A stretch of 64,000 nt of DNA from an uncultured Roseburia sp. (GCA_934317215.1 CAKREH010000007.1:56608-120607), one strand, 5' to 3'; numbered from the stretch's first letter, positions 1-9,377 are shown. Numbers and translations are program-made. The notes: a model not told the origin generated them from the sequence alone.

Positions 1-492
1 TTCCCTGATTTCTGCATTTTCAATAGCCGCCGCCAAAAATTTTTTTTTCATTTCCTGCTCTTTACGAATGCCAAAACCAAAATCTATTCCTGCTTGCAGG
101 AATTTTCTTTTCATACCTTTTTCATCTACATCCATTAAATTGATCCATAACTTACTTCTGTTTTTTAATATTTCGATTTCCAATAGAAGCACCCCCTTGT
201 TTTCCGACTTATTTTCTTCTAATGACTTGGTAGGACAATATATCACATCAGTGACAACCACTAAGGGCAAATTTATAATCATATTGTCCGAAAAGTTTTC
301 TTTGCAAATCCAAATCTTTCCTGATTTTCCAAAAATTACTCGTGTCCGTTGCAATTCCTTTCGAGCTGTCGCATCTGATTTTATTTCCAGCAAACTCTTA
401 TTTTTATATAAGTCAATCTGGGCTTTTGCATATTCTTTTTGACAGTCAAGCTCATATTTCTGATATAGTTCAATTTGATTTTGATTGTACAT
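1..492 (-). CDS. Unrecognised protein, C-terminus outside the window
   Basis: The minus strand is open from an ATG at 492 to the left edge, 164 codons without a stop, so the gene continues outside the window. The start has a GGAG ribosome site eight to ten bases upstream. The visible part begins MYNQNQIELYQKYELD, is rich in Lys and Glu, and has a central beta-rich stretch (IWICKENF, LPLVVVTDVIY) followed by a helical Lys-rich end. I recognise no domain. It diverges from the gene at 665 across about 170 bases of AT-rich DNA. Placed beside RecT and relaxase genes, it is probably mobile-element cargo, but that is inference. Confidence 0.6.
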   Translation of the reverse strand, partial: MYNQNQIELYQKYELDCQKEYAKAQIDLYKNKSLLEIKSDATARKELQRTRVIFGKSGKIWICKENFSDNMIINLPLVVVTDVIYCPTKSLEENKSENKGVLLLEIEILKNRSKLWINLMDVDEKGMKRKFLQAGIDFGFGIRKEQEMKKKFLAAAIENAEIRE

Positions 493-664
493 ATTTTATT
501 TCTCCATTTCCTGCTTATCAGCAAATCTTCCGGCCGTGAATTAATACTAACATGCGATTTTATATTTTTATATCTACCATAAGAATCAAAATATTGTTTT
601 ATTCAGCTATATATTATATAATAATCATATGGTTTTTATAAAATATATTGTTTAGGAGAGTATT

Positions 665-2242
665 ATGAGCAAAAAAGATTATTCAAAAGCTTCTATTACT
701 TCATCTGGATTTGAAAAGAATTTAAAAGAATTTTTAGAAAGAGCCGAAAATGCAAAAAATACTTTGGAATACTCCTTATTTCTGCCAAAGATTCAACCTG
801 TTTTGCACCCTGCTTCTGATGACACTATAATTTCCGATATTATTGTTCAATGTTTACGGAATTGCCACTGTAACCTTTTCCGTGCAATGCAATATAAATT
901 CTTTAGTGTCCAATGTTTAGATAAAGATTCACATATCCCTGATATTTTCTATGAATTTAAACCAGCATATTCTGAAAATTATACTTATGATGATATTTGG
1001 AAGAGTGATTTTTTTGCAAGTACACTAATGTCCCAATGTATAATGTCATCTTATGACATGGTTCTGCATCTTCTTCCATTTGAAAAAATATCACCTTATA
1101 CATTGAACAAGTTTAAAAATAATGGTTTTTATAAATTAAACCAAAGCAATCTAATAAATACACAATCATTCACATACCCACAAATATCTCTTAATGCTTC
1201 AGGTAATACATCTGCCGAAGCATCCACTTTATATCAGAAGATAATTTCTCATTTAGAAGATTGGAAAAAAGGCTTTCTTCGTGATCTCTCTGATATTGGC
1301 ACCAACGGATACATTGACCTGTACTCAGCTGATATTTTATATAATGTAACTCAGATCAACGCTTCCTCATTTCACAAATTTTCCAATTTATATACCAATT
1401 TCGATCATAATAATTCGCCTCGACAAAATTGGAATTTCTTTTGTAAAATGTATAGACAATTAGAATATCCTTCATACCATGATTTAAAAAACGATAATAA
1501 TACACCTATTGCAGACAAACTTCATTACTATTATCGCTTAGAAAACATCTTTGCATTGGACTTATGTTCTACTTTTTATCAAAGTATTAACCTGCTACGC
1601 AATGAAAATATTACTTATCCTGATGGCATAAATAACCTTAAAACAATCGCAGCAATCAGTCGTTTTCCGAATGTTTTTTCACGAGACAATTATCTTCAAT
1701 ATGCTTTTTCATTTATACGCCAGAATCTCAGTGCACATAAAAGTTATTTTTTAGATGCTCCACCAGCAACAAATATTGTCAACTTCATAGAAAACGACAA
1801 ATTTGACTTTAATGAATGGAATATCGTTTTTGAAAAGTTCTGTCTTTTTTTTAACAATCTGATTTTTCCTGCTGAAGAATGGTATTTTTTCCTTACACTC
1901 TATAACACTGTAAAATATCATTTTTCCGATAAAGCTTGTTGTCCTAAGTCTATTTTGTTAAAAATGGCAAATTTACTGTCTACATACATAAATAAAAATT
2001 ACGAATATATAACAATGTATTGGAAATGTCCCTGTATATCCGATAACACACCTCAAGAATATCAATATACTAATGACAATCCAGACATTTCCAAACTGCT
2101 ATCCATGTTCAAAACTATAAATCAAAATACACCATTATCATTGCCATATTTTGACAGAGAAAATATTATTACGTACAACGATAATAGCAACATAAACTAC
2201 AAAAACATTTTAAAACTTTATACCAAAATATTAACAAGCTAA
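665..2242 (+). CDS. AT-rich orphan protein of 525 residues, unknown function
   Basis: A 525-residue reading frame starting MSKKDYSKASITSSGFEKN, preceded by TTTAGGAGAG, a good ribosome site. The protein is soluble-looking, without signal peptide or membrane segment, and very rich in Asn, Tyr, Ile and Ser; the DNA is clearly more AT-rich than the housekeeping genes further right, which suggests transfer. Several Cys pairs (CHC, CC, CPC) are scattered but form no obvious zinc ribbon. I recognise no catalytic motif. Single large AT-rich genes in this position in mobile elements are often defence or regulatory cargo, but nothing in the sequence proves that here. Confidence 0.65.
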   Translation: MSKKDYSKASITSSGFEKNLKEFLERAENAKNTLEYSLFLPKIQPVLHPASDDTIISDIIVQCLRNCHCNLFRAMQYKFFSVQCLDKDSHIPDIFYEFKPAYSENYTYDDIWKSDFFASTLMSQCIMSSYDMVLHLLPFEKISPYTLNKFKNNGFYKLNQSNLINTQSFTYPQISLNASGNTSAEASTLYQKIISHLEDWKKGFLRDLSDIGTNGYIDLYSADILYNVTQINASSFHKFSNLYTNFDHNNSPRQNWNFFCKMYRQLEYPSYHDLKNDNNTPIADKLHYYYRLENIFALDLCSTFYQSINLLRNENITYPDGINNLKTIAAISRFPNVFSRDNYLQYAFSFIRQNLSAHKSYFLDAPPATNIVNFIENDKFDFNEWNIVFEKFCLFFNNLIFPAEEWYFFLTLYNTVKYHFSDKACCPKSILLKMANLLSTYINKNYEYITMYWKCPCISDNTPQEYQYTNDNPDISKLLSMFKTINQNTPLSLPYFDRENIITYNDNSNINYKNILKLYTKILTS

Positions 2243-2341
2243 CCCACATTTCAAAGAATTTTTAGTTTCAACTTGCATTATATTTGCCTAAATCAACTTT
2301 TATTTTCACATATTTTTTTCATGTGGGTTTTCACATGAGAA

Positions 2342-2369
2342 GTGCAGGGAACACATCTGTCCCCTGCAC
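2342..2369. terminator. Hairpin between convergent genes
   Basis: GTGCAGGG and CCCCTGCAC form a stem across an 11-base loop between the ends of the plus-strand orphan (2242) and the minus-strand DUF5688 gene (2381). No long T run follows on either strand, so termination strength is uncertain. A second small hairpin (CATGTG/CACATG) sits at 2318-2338. Confidence 0.4.
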
Positions 2370-2380
2370 CTCCTTTGCTC

Positions 2381-3286
2381 TTACTCTGCCACTCGCACTT
2401 CCCCCTTCTCCCGGTCAAAATAATACGCATGATCCGCCAGAAAATCCTCTTCCTGTAACACATTTTCATTGACATCCATAATCATTTCTTTCAGCAAACT
2501 TTCTCCAAAACGTCCTTCATCCGGTATCAGAATCACTTCATGAATACTCGACGGCAGTATAAAAAGATTTTTCCCTATCCTGTCCGAAAAGCCTTTTAGT
2601 AAATCTGTCTCCAGTATCCCGGCAGCACCATAAAGCTGTTTCCGATTCGTTAAAACAAACATTTTCGTTGCCGGCATTTCGCCTTCAAATCCACACTCTT
2701 TTATGATCTGCATCATATTAATGATGTGATAGCCTGCAATTTGCATATTCTCATATGCCTGGCGGAACAGATCTTCCTCACTGATCTCCCACTGCTGTAA
2801 TATTCCTTCGGTCACACGCACGCTCATATTGTTTCTTTCTTCATCCTCCAGGGTAAGGTAGCAGCACAATGCCAGATCCAGATATTTTTTATGTATTACA
2901 TTTTTCAGCAATTCCCGATTCTTTTCATATGGTAAAAGTATTGGATATATTTTTGTCCTGCTCTCTTCCCAACTGCATATCATATGAAATATTTTTTCTG
3001 TTTTTTCCTTCTCCCACTGGTTTACTGTATAAAGACTGCAAACCTCTCTTACACAATCCGCCATACTTCTTCCCCTTTCGTATTCTTTATAAATTTCATC
3101 CAGATAGATCACCGGACTTATCCTTACTGTTTCCTTAAAAAATTCCAGTCCCTGTAATCTTGTCCCATTATTTTTTAATATGCTCTTGCTTGCAACTATT
3201 ACGTCTGTCCCAAGAACCAACTGTACCTTTTCTCTCATGAACGCTGTAAACTCTTCAAAACTCATTGTCATCTCTTCTGTTTTCAT
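2381..3286 (-). CDS. DUF5688 family protein
   Basis: About 301 residues; the ATG at 3286 is chosen because GGAGG lies nine bases upstream, inside the end of recT, and the start falls one base after the recT stop, so the two are translationally coupled. The N-terminus (MSFEEFTAFMREKVQLVLG), the middle TNRKQLYGAAGIL and the end with NENVLQEEDFLADHAYYFD match the pattern of DUF5688, a family common in Lachnospiraceae mobile elements and of unknown function. It looks cytoplasmic. It is the last gene of the DUF932-YqaJ-RecT operon. Confidence 0.75.
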   Translation of the reverse strand: MKTEEMTMSFEEFTAFMREKVQLVLGTDVIVASKSILKNNGTRLQGLEFFKETVRISPVIYLDEIYKEYERGRSMADCVREVCSLYTVNQWEKEKTEKIFHMICSWEESRTKIYPILLPYEKNRELLKNVIHKKYLDLALCCYLTLEDEERNNMSVRVTEGILQQWEISEEDLFRQAYENMQIAGYHIINMMQIIKECGFEGEMPATKMFVLTNRKQLYGAAGILETDLLKGFSDRIGKNLFILPSSIHEVILIPDEGRFGESLLKEMIMDVNENVLQEEDFLADHAYYFDREKGEVRVAE

Positions 3287-3287
3287 C

Positions 3288-4085
3288 TCAGGCAACCTCC
3301 TCACACGGCATGTCTATAATATCCTCACTGAGCACTTCTCCCATATCAACATTCAATGAATTTTTTATGGTTTCATCGGTTGACAGTGCTCTCTGAAATT
3401 CTGTTTTTAATGGTGCATATTTTAAAAGCTGTTTTATGACCGTTTTTTTCGCCATTCCCTCATAATTGCTTTTCCATGGACTAAATTCAGAGGTAAATGC
3501 TTTGGAATATCTGTTTGCATACCAGTCAATGTATGTTTTTCCCATGACCTCAAACCGGAATCCTCCATTATCCAGCCGGAAAATTGCATAAAATGCTTTT
3601 AAGGCTCCCTTTTCTTCCAAAGTAGGCTTATGTACAAGTTCCGGGTGTAACCCTAATGCATAAGAAAACACGTCATTTTCATACACCGCCTGTGCCTCAA
3701 TACTTTGCATATGCCCGTTTCTATATGCAAGATCAATCATTCCACGATAGCCAAGCTGAAACTGACACTCCAGTACATTCTTATTTTTATACGGAATCAG
3801 ATACGCCTGACCCAACGGGGTATTGGGTTCCAATCCAAGCTGTGCTGCATTCATTAACGCAGCTAAAAAACTCATCGGTGTACATTCCTGCAGCTTAGGT
3901 GTTGTATTTAATGCCGAAAGTGCCATGCGTGTAAATCTTTCCGGTGTAATGACAGACGGAAGTGCTTCTTGTATTTCCGGTTCCATCGCTTTTATCAGAT
4001 CTGCGATACTCATTGATTTTGTTAATTTTGTATTTCCCTGTGTTTGTTCTGCTTTCTTCGCAAGTTCACTCCTGATATCTCCCAT
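3288..4085 (-). CDS. recT: RecT-family single-strand annealing protein
   Basis: About 265 residues, a normal RecT length. Family hallmarks are visible: MSFLAALMNAAQLGLEPN (around 80), LGQAYLIPYKN, ECQFQLGYRGMIDLAYR, and the conserved WxxNYEGMAKKTVIKQLLKY block (around 215). RecT proteins bind single-stranded DNA and anneal complementary strands in phage-type recombination, working with a 5'-3' exonuclease. That partner is encoded immediately upstream (YqaJ family, stop at 4107). The start at 4085 follows GGAGG by eight bases; an earlier ATG at 4100 lacks its own site. Confidence 0.93.
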   Translation of the reverse strand: MGDIRSELAKKAEQTQGNTKLTKSMSIADLIKAMEPEIQEALPSVITPERFTRMALSALNTTPKLQECTPMSFLAALMNAAQLGLEPNTPLGQAYLIPYKNKNVLECQFQLGYRGMIDLAYRNGHMQSIEAQAVYENDVFSYALGLHPELVHKPTLEEKGALKAFYAIFRLDNGGFRFEVMGKTYIDWYANRYSKAFTSEFSPWKSNYEGMAKKTVIKQLLKYAPLKTEFQRALSTDETIKNSLNVDMGEVLSEDIIDMPCEEVA

Positions 4086-4106
4086 GATCCGTTCCTCCAT
4101 TTTTCT

Positions 4107-5033
4107 TTAAGCTGCTTTAATACTAAATCTCCGGCTCACTTTCATCTTTTTATACTTTTCATAAATCTGCGGCAATTCTTCCTTTAACCTTTTCTCATCA
4201 ATTCGTCCGCTCGATACAGATTTCCATGAAATACGGTAATGTTCATTTTCTGCGATCTCTGCTGTTCCCATATACATTTTTATCTCCTGTTCAATCTGAT
4301 TCTTTTCATTTTCCATGCGTGTGATGACATCCAGTAGTTCCTGCCTCCGCTGTAACTTTTCATCAAACCCGGATAACCGGATCGATTCCGGCACTGAATT
4401 TTTATAATATTCTGCAATCACACTGTCTGCCGTCTTTGAGCCATCCGGTGCAGGCATGATTCCTTTCTGCACATGATTTTCCCAGAAATCCTGCTCAATT
4501 CTTACCAGATCCGCAATCAGTGCTTCATTGCGTTCAATTTTGTAATATTTGAACTCCCGACCATAAATCAAAACTGCGATATACCATGCGTCTGCCCCGC
4601 ATACCGCCATATAATGATGGCACTGAACCTGATATGACATTGGGATTTTCCCATCTTTCCACTTGTCTTCCATATACGGACTGGCTGTTTTACATTCCAG
4701 TCCTACATTTTCTCCGACAATCATCCGATCTACATCGGCAAGCATAAATGGGTGATTTTTACTGCGGAACATTGCATTTGCCCGGCGCACCTTTTTTCCT
4801 GTAGCTTCCATAAATCTTCTGGCAACGTAATCCTCAAATTCTCTTCCCTGACGCATTGCTTCATTATCAATATCCTCACAGGCATCCGATATTTTATCCT
4901 GATATACCTGCATTGCAGTGCGATACGGATTTAATCCGCATATTGCTCCTGCATCTGATCCACCGATTCCGGCTTTACGATATTGCAGCCACTCTTCCCT
5001 GCTGAGATTTAATGTTGACACTACTTTCTCCAT
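4107..5033 (-). CDS. YqaJ/lambda-type exonuclease
   Basis: A 308-residue protein of the YqaJ viral recombinase family. The N-terminal GIGGSDAGAICGLNPY box is near residue 25, an acidic MLADVDR metal ligand follows near 105, and LECKTAS (around 120) is the E-x-K motif of the PD-(D/E)xK nuclease fold, followed by YQVQCHHYMAV. Such enzymes resect double-stranded ends to give 3' single strands for RecT, which is encoded just downstream. The C-terminal 80 residues form a coiled-coil-like helix (RRQELLDVITRMENEKNQ). The ribosome site GGGGAAATAAAAA precedes the ATG. Confidence 0.92.
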   Translation of the reverse strand: MEKVVSTLNLSREEWLQYRKAGIGGSDAGAICGLNPYRTAMQVYQDKISDACEDIDNEAMRQGREFEDYVARRFMEATGKKVRRANAMFRSKNHPFMLADVDRMIVGENVGLECKTASPYMEDKWKDGKIPMSYQVQCHHYMAVCGADAWYIAVLIYGREFKYYKIERNEALIADLVRIEQDFWENHVQKGIMPAPDGSKTADSVIAEYYKNSVPESIRLSGFDEKLQRRQELLDVITRMENEKNQIEQEIKMYMGTAEIAENEHYRISWKSVSSGRIDEKRLKEELPQIYEKYKKMKVSRRFSIKAA

Positions 5034-5036
5034 TTT

Positions 5037-5387
5037 TTATTTCCCCTTTCCTTCTGTCAGATCACAGCCATTTGCTTTTTCACATAATGCGATCATTTCT
5101 TTTTGCAGATATTCACGCATTTCTTCCACTGAATTGTCTCTGCTTTGCATCCAGCAATCGCAAAGAAAAGCCAGAAGATCTGGAACCACCAACAATTCTT
5201 TCATTTCATGCGGCTCCATCTTCTGGCTCATTTCATTCAGACATTCAAATACATTATTCATTCCATCAATCCGAAGTGCGTTATAATAGATTTCTTCCGG
5301 CTCCAAATCCAGCATTTTTTCCTCAAATGCTTTTAACTCCAAATGAATCTTCCTTTTAAATAGCTCCTCCAGTTCTTTATCTGTCAT
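5037..5387 (-). CDS. Small helical protein, DUF3848-like
   Basis: 116 residues with a good GGGAGAGACAGAA site before the ATG. The protein is acidic and helical. The block LELKAFEEKMLDLEPEEIYYNALRI, a middle YxxMNNVFECL-type segment and LLVVPDLLAFLCDCWM resemble the DUF3848 style of small proteins found in Clostridia mobile elements; I make that assignment from pattern memory only. It sits three bases upstream of the YqaJ start and is certainly in the same transcript as the DUF932, YqaJ and RecT genes. Function unknown. Confidence 0.7.
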   Translation of the reverse strand: MTDKELEELFKRKIHLELKAFEEKMLDLEPEEIYYNALRIDGMNNVFECLNEMSQKMEPHEMKELLVVPDLLAFLCDCWMQSRDNSVEEMREYLQKEMIALCEKANGCDLTEGKGK

Positions 5388-5399
5388 TTCTGTCTCTCC

Positions 5400-6332
5400 C
5401 TATGCTGCGCACACCATCTGATGTGCCTTATCAATCAGTGAATTACCCTCAACCGTCTTTAAAAACAGATTTTCTTTATAATTTGCCGTCTTGCGGATAG
5501 GCTGTGCGTGTGTTGCAAAATCTGAAACTGCATTCACAAACCGGTATGCGTTCTTTCCAACGTCCTGTAGATCCGGTGCATCAAAATATCTCGCCATCAT
5601 ATCCTCCCGCAGCCGCTTTACATTTTTTGTCTGCTGCGCTGAGAATCCATCCTCCAACGGTAACAATACCTGTATACATTCTGTTACCTCGCGATCGGAC
5701 ATTTTTCTTTTTTGCAGTCGGTCAATCTCTTTCCCCAGACCATCCATATAATTTTCTGCCCGAAGCAAGGTATCTTTCGCCTCACTGATCTTCTCATGAA
5801 CATCCCCGGTATGAACCATAGACCATGACCGTTTTGCTGTTTTCAGTGCAAGATTCAACGTGTTATTGCAGACTACCCGGATTGGTGTCAGTGCAACTTT
5901 TACTGCTCCAGTTCCGTCGTGTGTATTTGAAAATAACAGATACGGACTGATTCTTTCTCCTGAAATAATATATTCATGCGGCATTCTTGCAAGAAGCCAC
6001 ACTTTCTTTCCTTCCTGCAGAGACCCTGCCGTTTCATAACACACTCCCTCACCCAGTAATTCATCCGTAAACGCAAAGGCATCTTCATTCTGAATCACTT
6101 TGTAACGGTCCGAAACCACTCCAAGCACCTTTCTGTCAATATCCCTGATATTCGCCCTGTACCCTGAAATGCTTTCCTCCCGGTCCGTATATATGGGTTC
6201 CTGTATTACATTCCAATCTAATCCTGCTGCACTAAGCGCTTCCTTTGATGAAAGTGCGGTTGCTACTACTGTTCCTAATCCATGCCACGGTTTTTCTCTC
6301 ACTGAAAACATCGTTTCTACATTTGCTGCCAT
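5400..6332 (-). CDS. DUF932 phage/plasmid-like protein
   Basis: 310 residues. It carries family hallmarks: WHGLGT near residue 16, GLDWNVIQEPIY, VLGVVSDRYKVIQNEDAF, LLFSNTHDGTGAVKVALTPIRVVCNNTLNLAL, and the C-terminal helical tail. This is the DUF932 family, known as phage/plasmid-like protein TIGR03299, which regularly travels with RecT/exonuclease modules and may act in DNA replication or recombination; no biochemical role is established to my knowledge. It is the first large gene of the operon. GGAGG lies seven to eight bases before the ATG. Confidence 0.9.
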   Translation of the reverse strand: MAANVETMFSVREKPWHGLGTVVATALSSKEALSAAGLDWNVIQEPIYTDREESISGYRANIRDIDRKVLGVVSDRYKVIQNEDAFAFTDELLGEGVCYETAGSLQEGKKVWLLARMPHEYIISGERISPYLLFSNTHDGTGAVKVALTPIRVVCNNTLNLALKTAKRSWSMVHTGDVHEKISEAKDTLLRAENYMDGLGKEIDRLQKRKMSDREVTECIQVLLPLEDGFSAQQTKNVKRLREDMMARYFDAPDLQDVGKNAYRFVNAVSDFATHAQPIRKTANYKENLFLKTVEGNSLIDKAHQMVCAA

Positions 6333-6349
6333 ATCTTTTTCCTCCCAAC

Positions 6350-6424
6350 TTATAATCTTGCTAAAATGTCTAAAATAACTTCCCCGGCTCTTCGAATAAT
6401 TATTTCGATCTCAATTTTTCCCAT
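6350..6424 (-). CDS. Possible 24-residue leader peptide
   Basis: An ATG at 6424 preceded by GGGAGG (nine-base spacing) opens a 24-codon frame, MGKIEIEIIIRRAGEVILDIL then ARL and stop, ending 18 bases before the DUF932 start. It is short and hydrophobic-amphipathic. The strong ribosome site is the only evidence; it may be a translated leader that couples to the DUF932 gene, or a small phage-type protein. Confidence 0.35.
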   Translation of the reverse strand: MGKIEIEIIIRRAGEVILDILARL

Positions 6425-6445
6425 CGCTCCAAGCCTCCCTTCTGA

Positions 6446-6484
6446 TAAAAAATTTGAGGGCGAATCCTTTCAGACTCGCCCTCA
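6446..6484 (-). terminator. Intrinsic terminator after the MORN protein gene
   Basis: On the minus strand TGAGGGCGA and TCGCCCTCA pair over a 12-base loop and are followed by AATTTTTT. It lies 64 bases downstream of the MORN gene stop and upstream of the DUF932 operon, separating the two transcripts. Confidence 0.85.
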
Positions 6485-6547
6485 TGATTGTTATATCATA
6501 TGGATAATATATAGTTAAATCTAATGATTTTTTCATCAAAAATCATT

Positions 6548-7657
6548 TTAATCTGCATAATCACCATTTTTCCATTTTCCCTTATAGATCACACTTCCAT
6601 CTTGATCGTATAATGTTCCCTTTCCATTGTAATCCCCATTTTTATATTCTCCCTTATATTTGATTTGACCAGATAAATAATATTCCTTACCTGATCCATT
6701 ATATTCATCTTTCTTATATTCTCCATCATAAAGCAAATATCCAAACATGTATTCTTTTACTTTTCCATTTTTCTTCCCATCCTTATAATTTCCTACATAC
6801 AGTTCGTCTATTACTATTTCTCCATCATTATCCATAAGGTACTGAACCTGCGTTCCTTTTCCAGACGATACGCCATCTTTAAATCCCCCTATATATTCAA
6901 TAGGTGTTCCGACATATGCTACTAACTCTTGCATATTATCCTGATAAATATTATATGCTGTTTCTGGGAACGGAATTTCCCTTCCTGAAAATTGGTCTCT
7001 TATCTCTTCCTGACTCCAATATAACACACCTTTACCGTCATATACCCCTTTGTTGAAATTCCCTGCATATACTTTTTTATATACTTTCTGATCTCCGGCA
7101 TTAGAATTTGCTAATGCATAACTTCCATCCATATAATCTACCGTAGTCACAATTGTTTCAAATAATACTCCAAATCCATCCGGTCTGTTGTTTTTGGTTT
7201 TTCCCAGATAAACCATACTACTCATTTCATTTGTAATAGAATAATATTCTGGTGAAAAGAAACTTTTTCCATGGACTTTAACATATTGCAAATCTCCGCC
7301 TTTTTCCAATAATTTGTCTACATCATCCATGACATCTGTTCCATAAATATCTATTCCATTTGCATCTGCAAATTCCTGCAGATATTGATACGAAAGTACT
7401 GGAAGGGCTGAAAGATCCTCATTAACTTCTGCTTGTTTTGTATTATCTGAACCCGAATCCGAACATGAATAGAACACCTTGCATAATACAATAATAAGTA
7501 TAACTACAAGCATCCATTTTTTTGATTTCTTTTTTTCTTCAACTCCTGGCTGCTTTTCCTGTGTTGTACTGTTATCGCTTTCACCAATGCTTGTACCACA
7601 ATAAGGGCACTTTTTCCACCCATCCTCTAAATCTTTACCACATTTTACACATTTCAT
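6548..7657 (-). CDS. Zinc-ribbon, one-membrane-span MORN-repeat protein
   Basis: 369 residues. Residues 3-20 form a double-Cys zinc ribbon (CVKCGKDL then CPYCGTS). A single membrane helix follows at about 47-66 (WMLVVILIIVLCKVFYSC). The rest is a region with at least six MORN repeats of the form YxGxxKxGxxxGKG, for example YAGNFNKGVYDGKGVLYW, YDGEYKKDEYNGSGKEY and YKGEYKNGDYNGKGTLYD, extending to the C-terminus. MORN repeats usually mediate membrane-lipid or protein contact. The zinc ribbon should face the cytoplasm and the MORN domain the outside, by the Lys-rich stretch before the helix. It lies 50 bases downstream of another zinc-ribbon membrane protein. Confidence 0.85.
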   Translation of the reverse strand: MKCVKCGKDLEDGWKKCPYCGTSIGESDNSTTQEKQPGVEEKKKSKKWMLVVILIIVLCKVFYSCSDSGSDNTKQAEVNEDLSALPVLSYQYLQEFADANGIDIYGTDVMDDVDKLLEKGGDLQYVKVHGKSFFSPEYYSITNEMSSMVYLGKTKNNRPDGFGVLFETIVTTVDYMDGSYALANSNAGDQKVYKKVYAGNFNKGVYDGKGVLYWSQEEIRDQFSGREIPFPETAYNIYQDNMQELVAYVGTPIEYIGGFKDGVSSGKGTQVQYLMDNDGEIVIDELYVGNYKDGKKNGKVKEYMFGYLLYDGEYKKDEYNGSGKEYYLSGQIKYKGEYKNGDYNGKGTLYDQDGSVIYKGKWKNGDYAD

Positions 7658-7706
7658 AGCTGGTCTCCTCTTTTGGTAACAACAATTTTTGTAATTACAT
7701 TTTATC

Positions 7707-9341
7707 CTACGACTCGTATCTTGTAATCAATTCATATGTTCCATCAAATCCTGATGAATCTGTAACTATTACTGCATTGTCCAATATTGTCAAATATCCT
7801 ATTACCGCATTTCCCTCTTCCTGATAAATAGCATACTCATTAATATCCTGCTTCCATAATTCTGCTTGCATGGTTCCCATTGCAGTGCTGATAGAAATCG
7901 TTCCTACTACATCCCCAGCCTCCTGCTCACTAATTGATACTTCTGTTCCAAGGGAAATATAAAGTGTTATTGGTTCACTACCCTGGTATTCTCCTGCAAA
8001 ATTCTCTACTTCACTGTCTGCATACTGAATCTCATCCGTACTGTCTTGTGTATCTTCTTCACTATTTAATATATCCGTCATCTGCTTTGCCCAATAGATC
8101 GCGATAATTTTTCCAGTAGCATCATTTTCGAACATGACTCCTGCCATCTGGTCTGAATACAAATACACCGTTGCATCTGCATCATCATAATAATAGACAT
8201 ACCCCTCATCCTCTAGTTGTTCATCTGAAATATCTACAAAATCACTACCAATAGTGACTCCCGCAAAATTCATTGAATATTCCTCTGTTTTCAACATAAA
8301 TGCAGTAATAATCCCATCTTCCACATTTGCTATGATATTTTCTTTTTCATCACTATACACTGCCCCATCGCTTGTGGATAAATCGCCACATACCTGTATC
8401 AGATTACTAATATTACCGCCAACATACTTTGCAATATCAATATCTGCTGCAATCTCTGGCTCGTTTTTTTCTTCCTGTGTTTCCTGCTCCTGTGTCTCCT
8501 TTTCTTCCTGTATTCTTTGTTTTTCCTGTGTGTTCAAATTTTCTGTCGCACTGTTAGAAGCAGAATCTGCTATGTCCGTCACTTTCTCCTCATTATTTTT
8601 AATAAGAAAAATATTACCGACAACTACAACTACAACAATTAATGCAACTATTCCACCTACAACCAATGGTACCGTTTTCTTTTTAGATGATATGTTATTG
8701 ATTTTAGAATTATTTTTTATATCATTTGTTCCTGTTTGATTTAACGACTTTCCACAGTAAGGACATTGAACCCAATCCTGTCTTATTTCTTTTCCACAGT
8801 GGTTGCATATATATGGATTTACTTTCTCAATATTTACTGTAGATTTCTGACCGGCATCCTGCTCCGATTTTGTTTTTTCAGACTCATCTGAATCTTTTTT
8901 ATTCTTTAAATATGCATTCAGATCATCCGCAACTGATATTTCATATCGTCCACTTTTTGAATCAATTTTTAATAAATATGGATAAGTTAATTTCTCTATT
9001 CCGCTATTCGGTTCCACAGTCCCACTAATCCCATCCCGATCTATTAAAATTGTCTTCTTAGCCAATGGATTTAATCCCATAATCACATTTCCACGTTCAA
9101 TATAAATAAATCGTTTTGATGTAATTACGATATAACATCTGGCATATTTTGTTCCTTTAAAAAATTTAAATAAACTCCCTATTCTGGCATCACAAAAATC
9201 TACAATCTCTTCTCCATCTTGTAAAATAGGCAACAAATCGTTACCTATTTTATTTGTACCTTGCAAAATAAATCCATTTCCATTTGAAATCTTTTTTTCA
9301 TTAATTTCCCTTATTTTCTGATTTAATTCCTGCTTATTCAT
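7707..9341 (-). CDS. PH-like/zinc-ribbon membrane protein
   Basis: 544 residues. Residues 1-150 (ILQDGEEIVDFCDARIGSL, ARCYIVITSKRFIYIERGN, LIDRDGISG) look like a bacterial PH-type domain. A zinc ribbon with CNHCGKEI and CPYCGKSL is near 180-200, then one membrane helix near 228-250 (VPLVVGGIVALIVVVVVVGN), a Gln/Glu-rich spacer (about 265-300), and an extracytoplasmic beta-rich part ending YELITRYES. The order ribbon-helix-external domain is the same as in the next gene, so both probably sample cytoplasm and surface. Function unknown. Start supported by AAGGAG twelve bases upstream. Confidence 0.8.
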   Translation of the reverse strand: MNKQELNQKIREINEKKISNGNGFILQGTNKIGNDLLPILQDGEEIVDFCDARIGSLFKFFKGTKYARCYIVITSKRFIYIERGNVIMGLNPLAKKTILIDRDGISGTVEPNSGIEKLTYPYLLKIDSKSGRYEISVADDLNAYLKNKKDSDESEKTKSEQDAGQKSTVNIEKVNPYICNHCGKEIRQDWVQCPYCGKSLNQTGTNDIKNNSKINNISSKKKTVPLVVGGIVALIVVVVVVGNIFLIKNNEEKVTDIADSASNSATENLNTQEKQRIQEEKETQEQETQEEKNEPEIAADIDIAKYVGGNISNLIQVCGDLSTSDGAVYSDEKENIIANVEDGIITAFMLKTEEYSMNFAGVTIGSDFVDISDEQLEDEGYVYYYDDADATVYLYSDQMAGVMFENDATGKIIAIYWAKQMTDILNSEEDTQDSTDEIQYADSEVENFAGEYQGSEPITLYISLGTEVSISEQEAGDVVGTISISTAMGTMQAELWKQDINEYAIYQEEGNAVIGYLTILDNAVIVTDSSGFDGTYELITRYES

Positions 9342-9377
9342 TCACTATTCTCCTTAAATAAAGTCTCAATTTTTTAC

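Noticed and set aside
2284..2475. Short frames in the convergent spacer
   Set aside because: They overlap the end of the DUF5688 gene and a hairpin and have no initiation signal.
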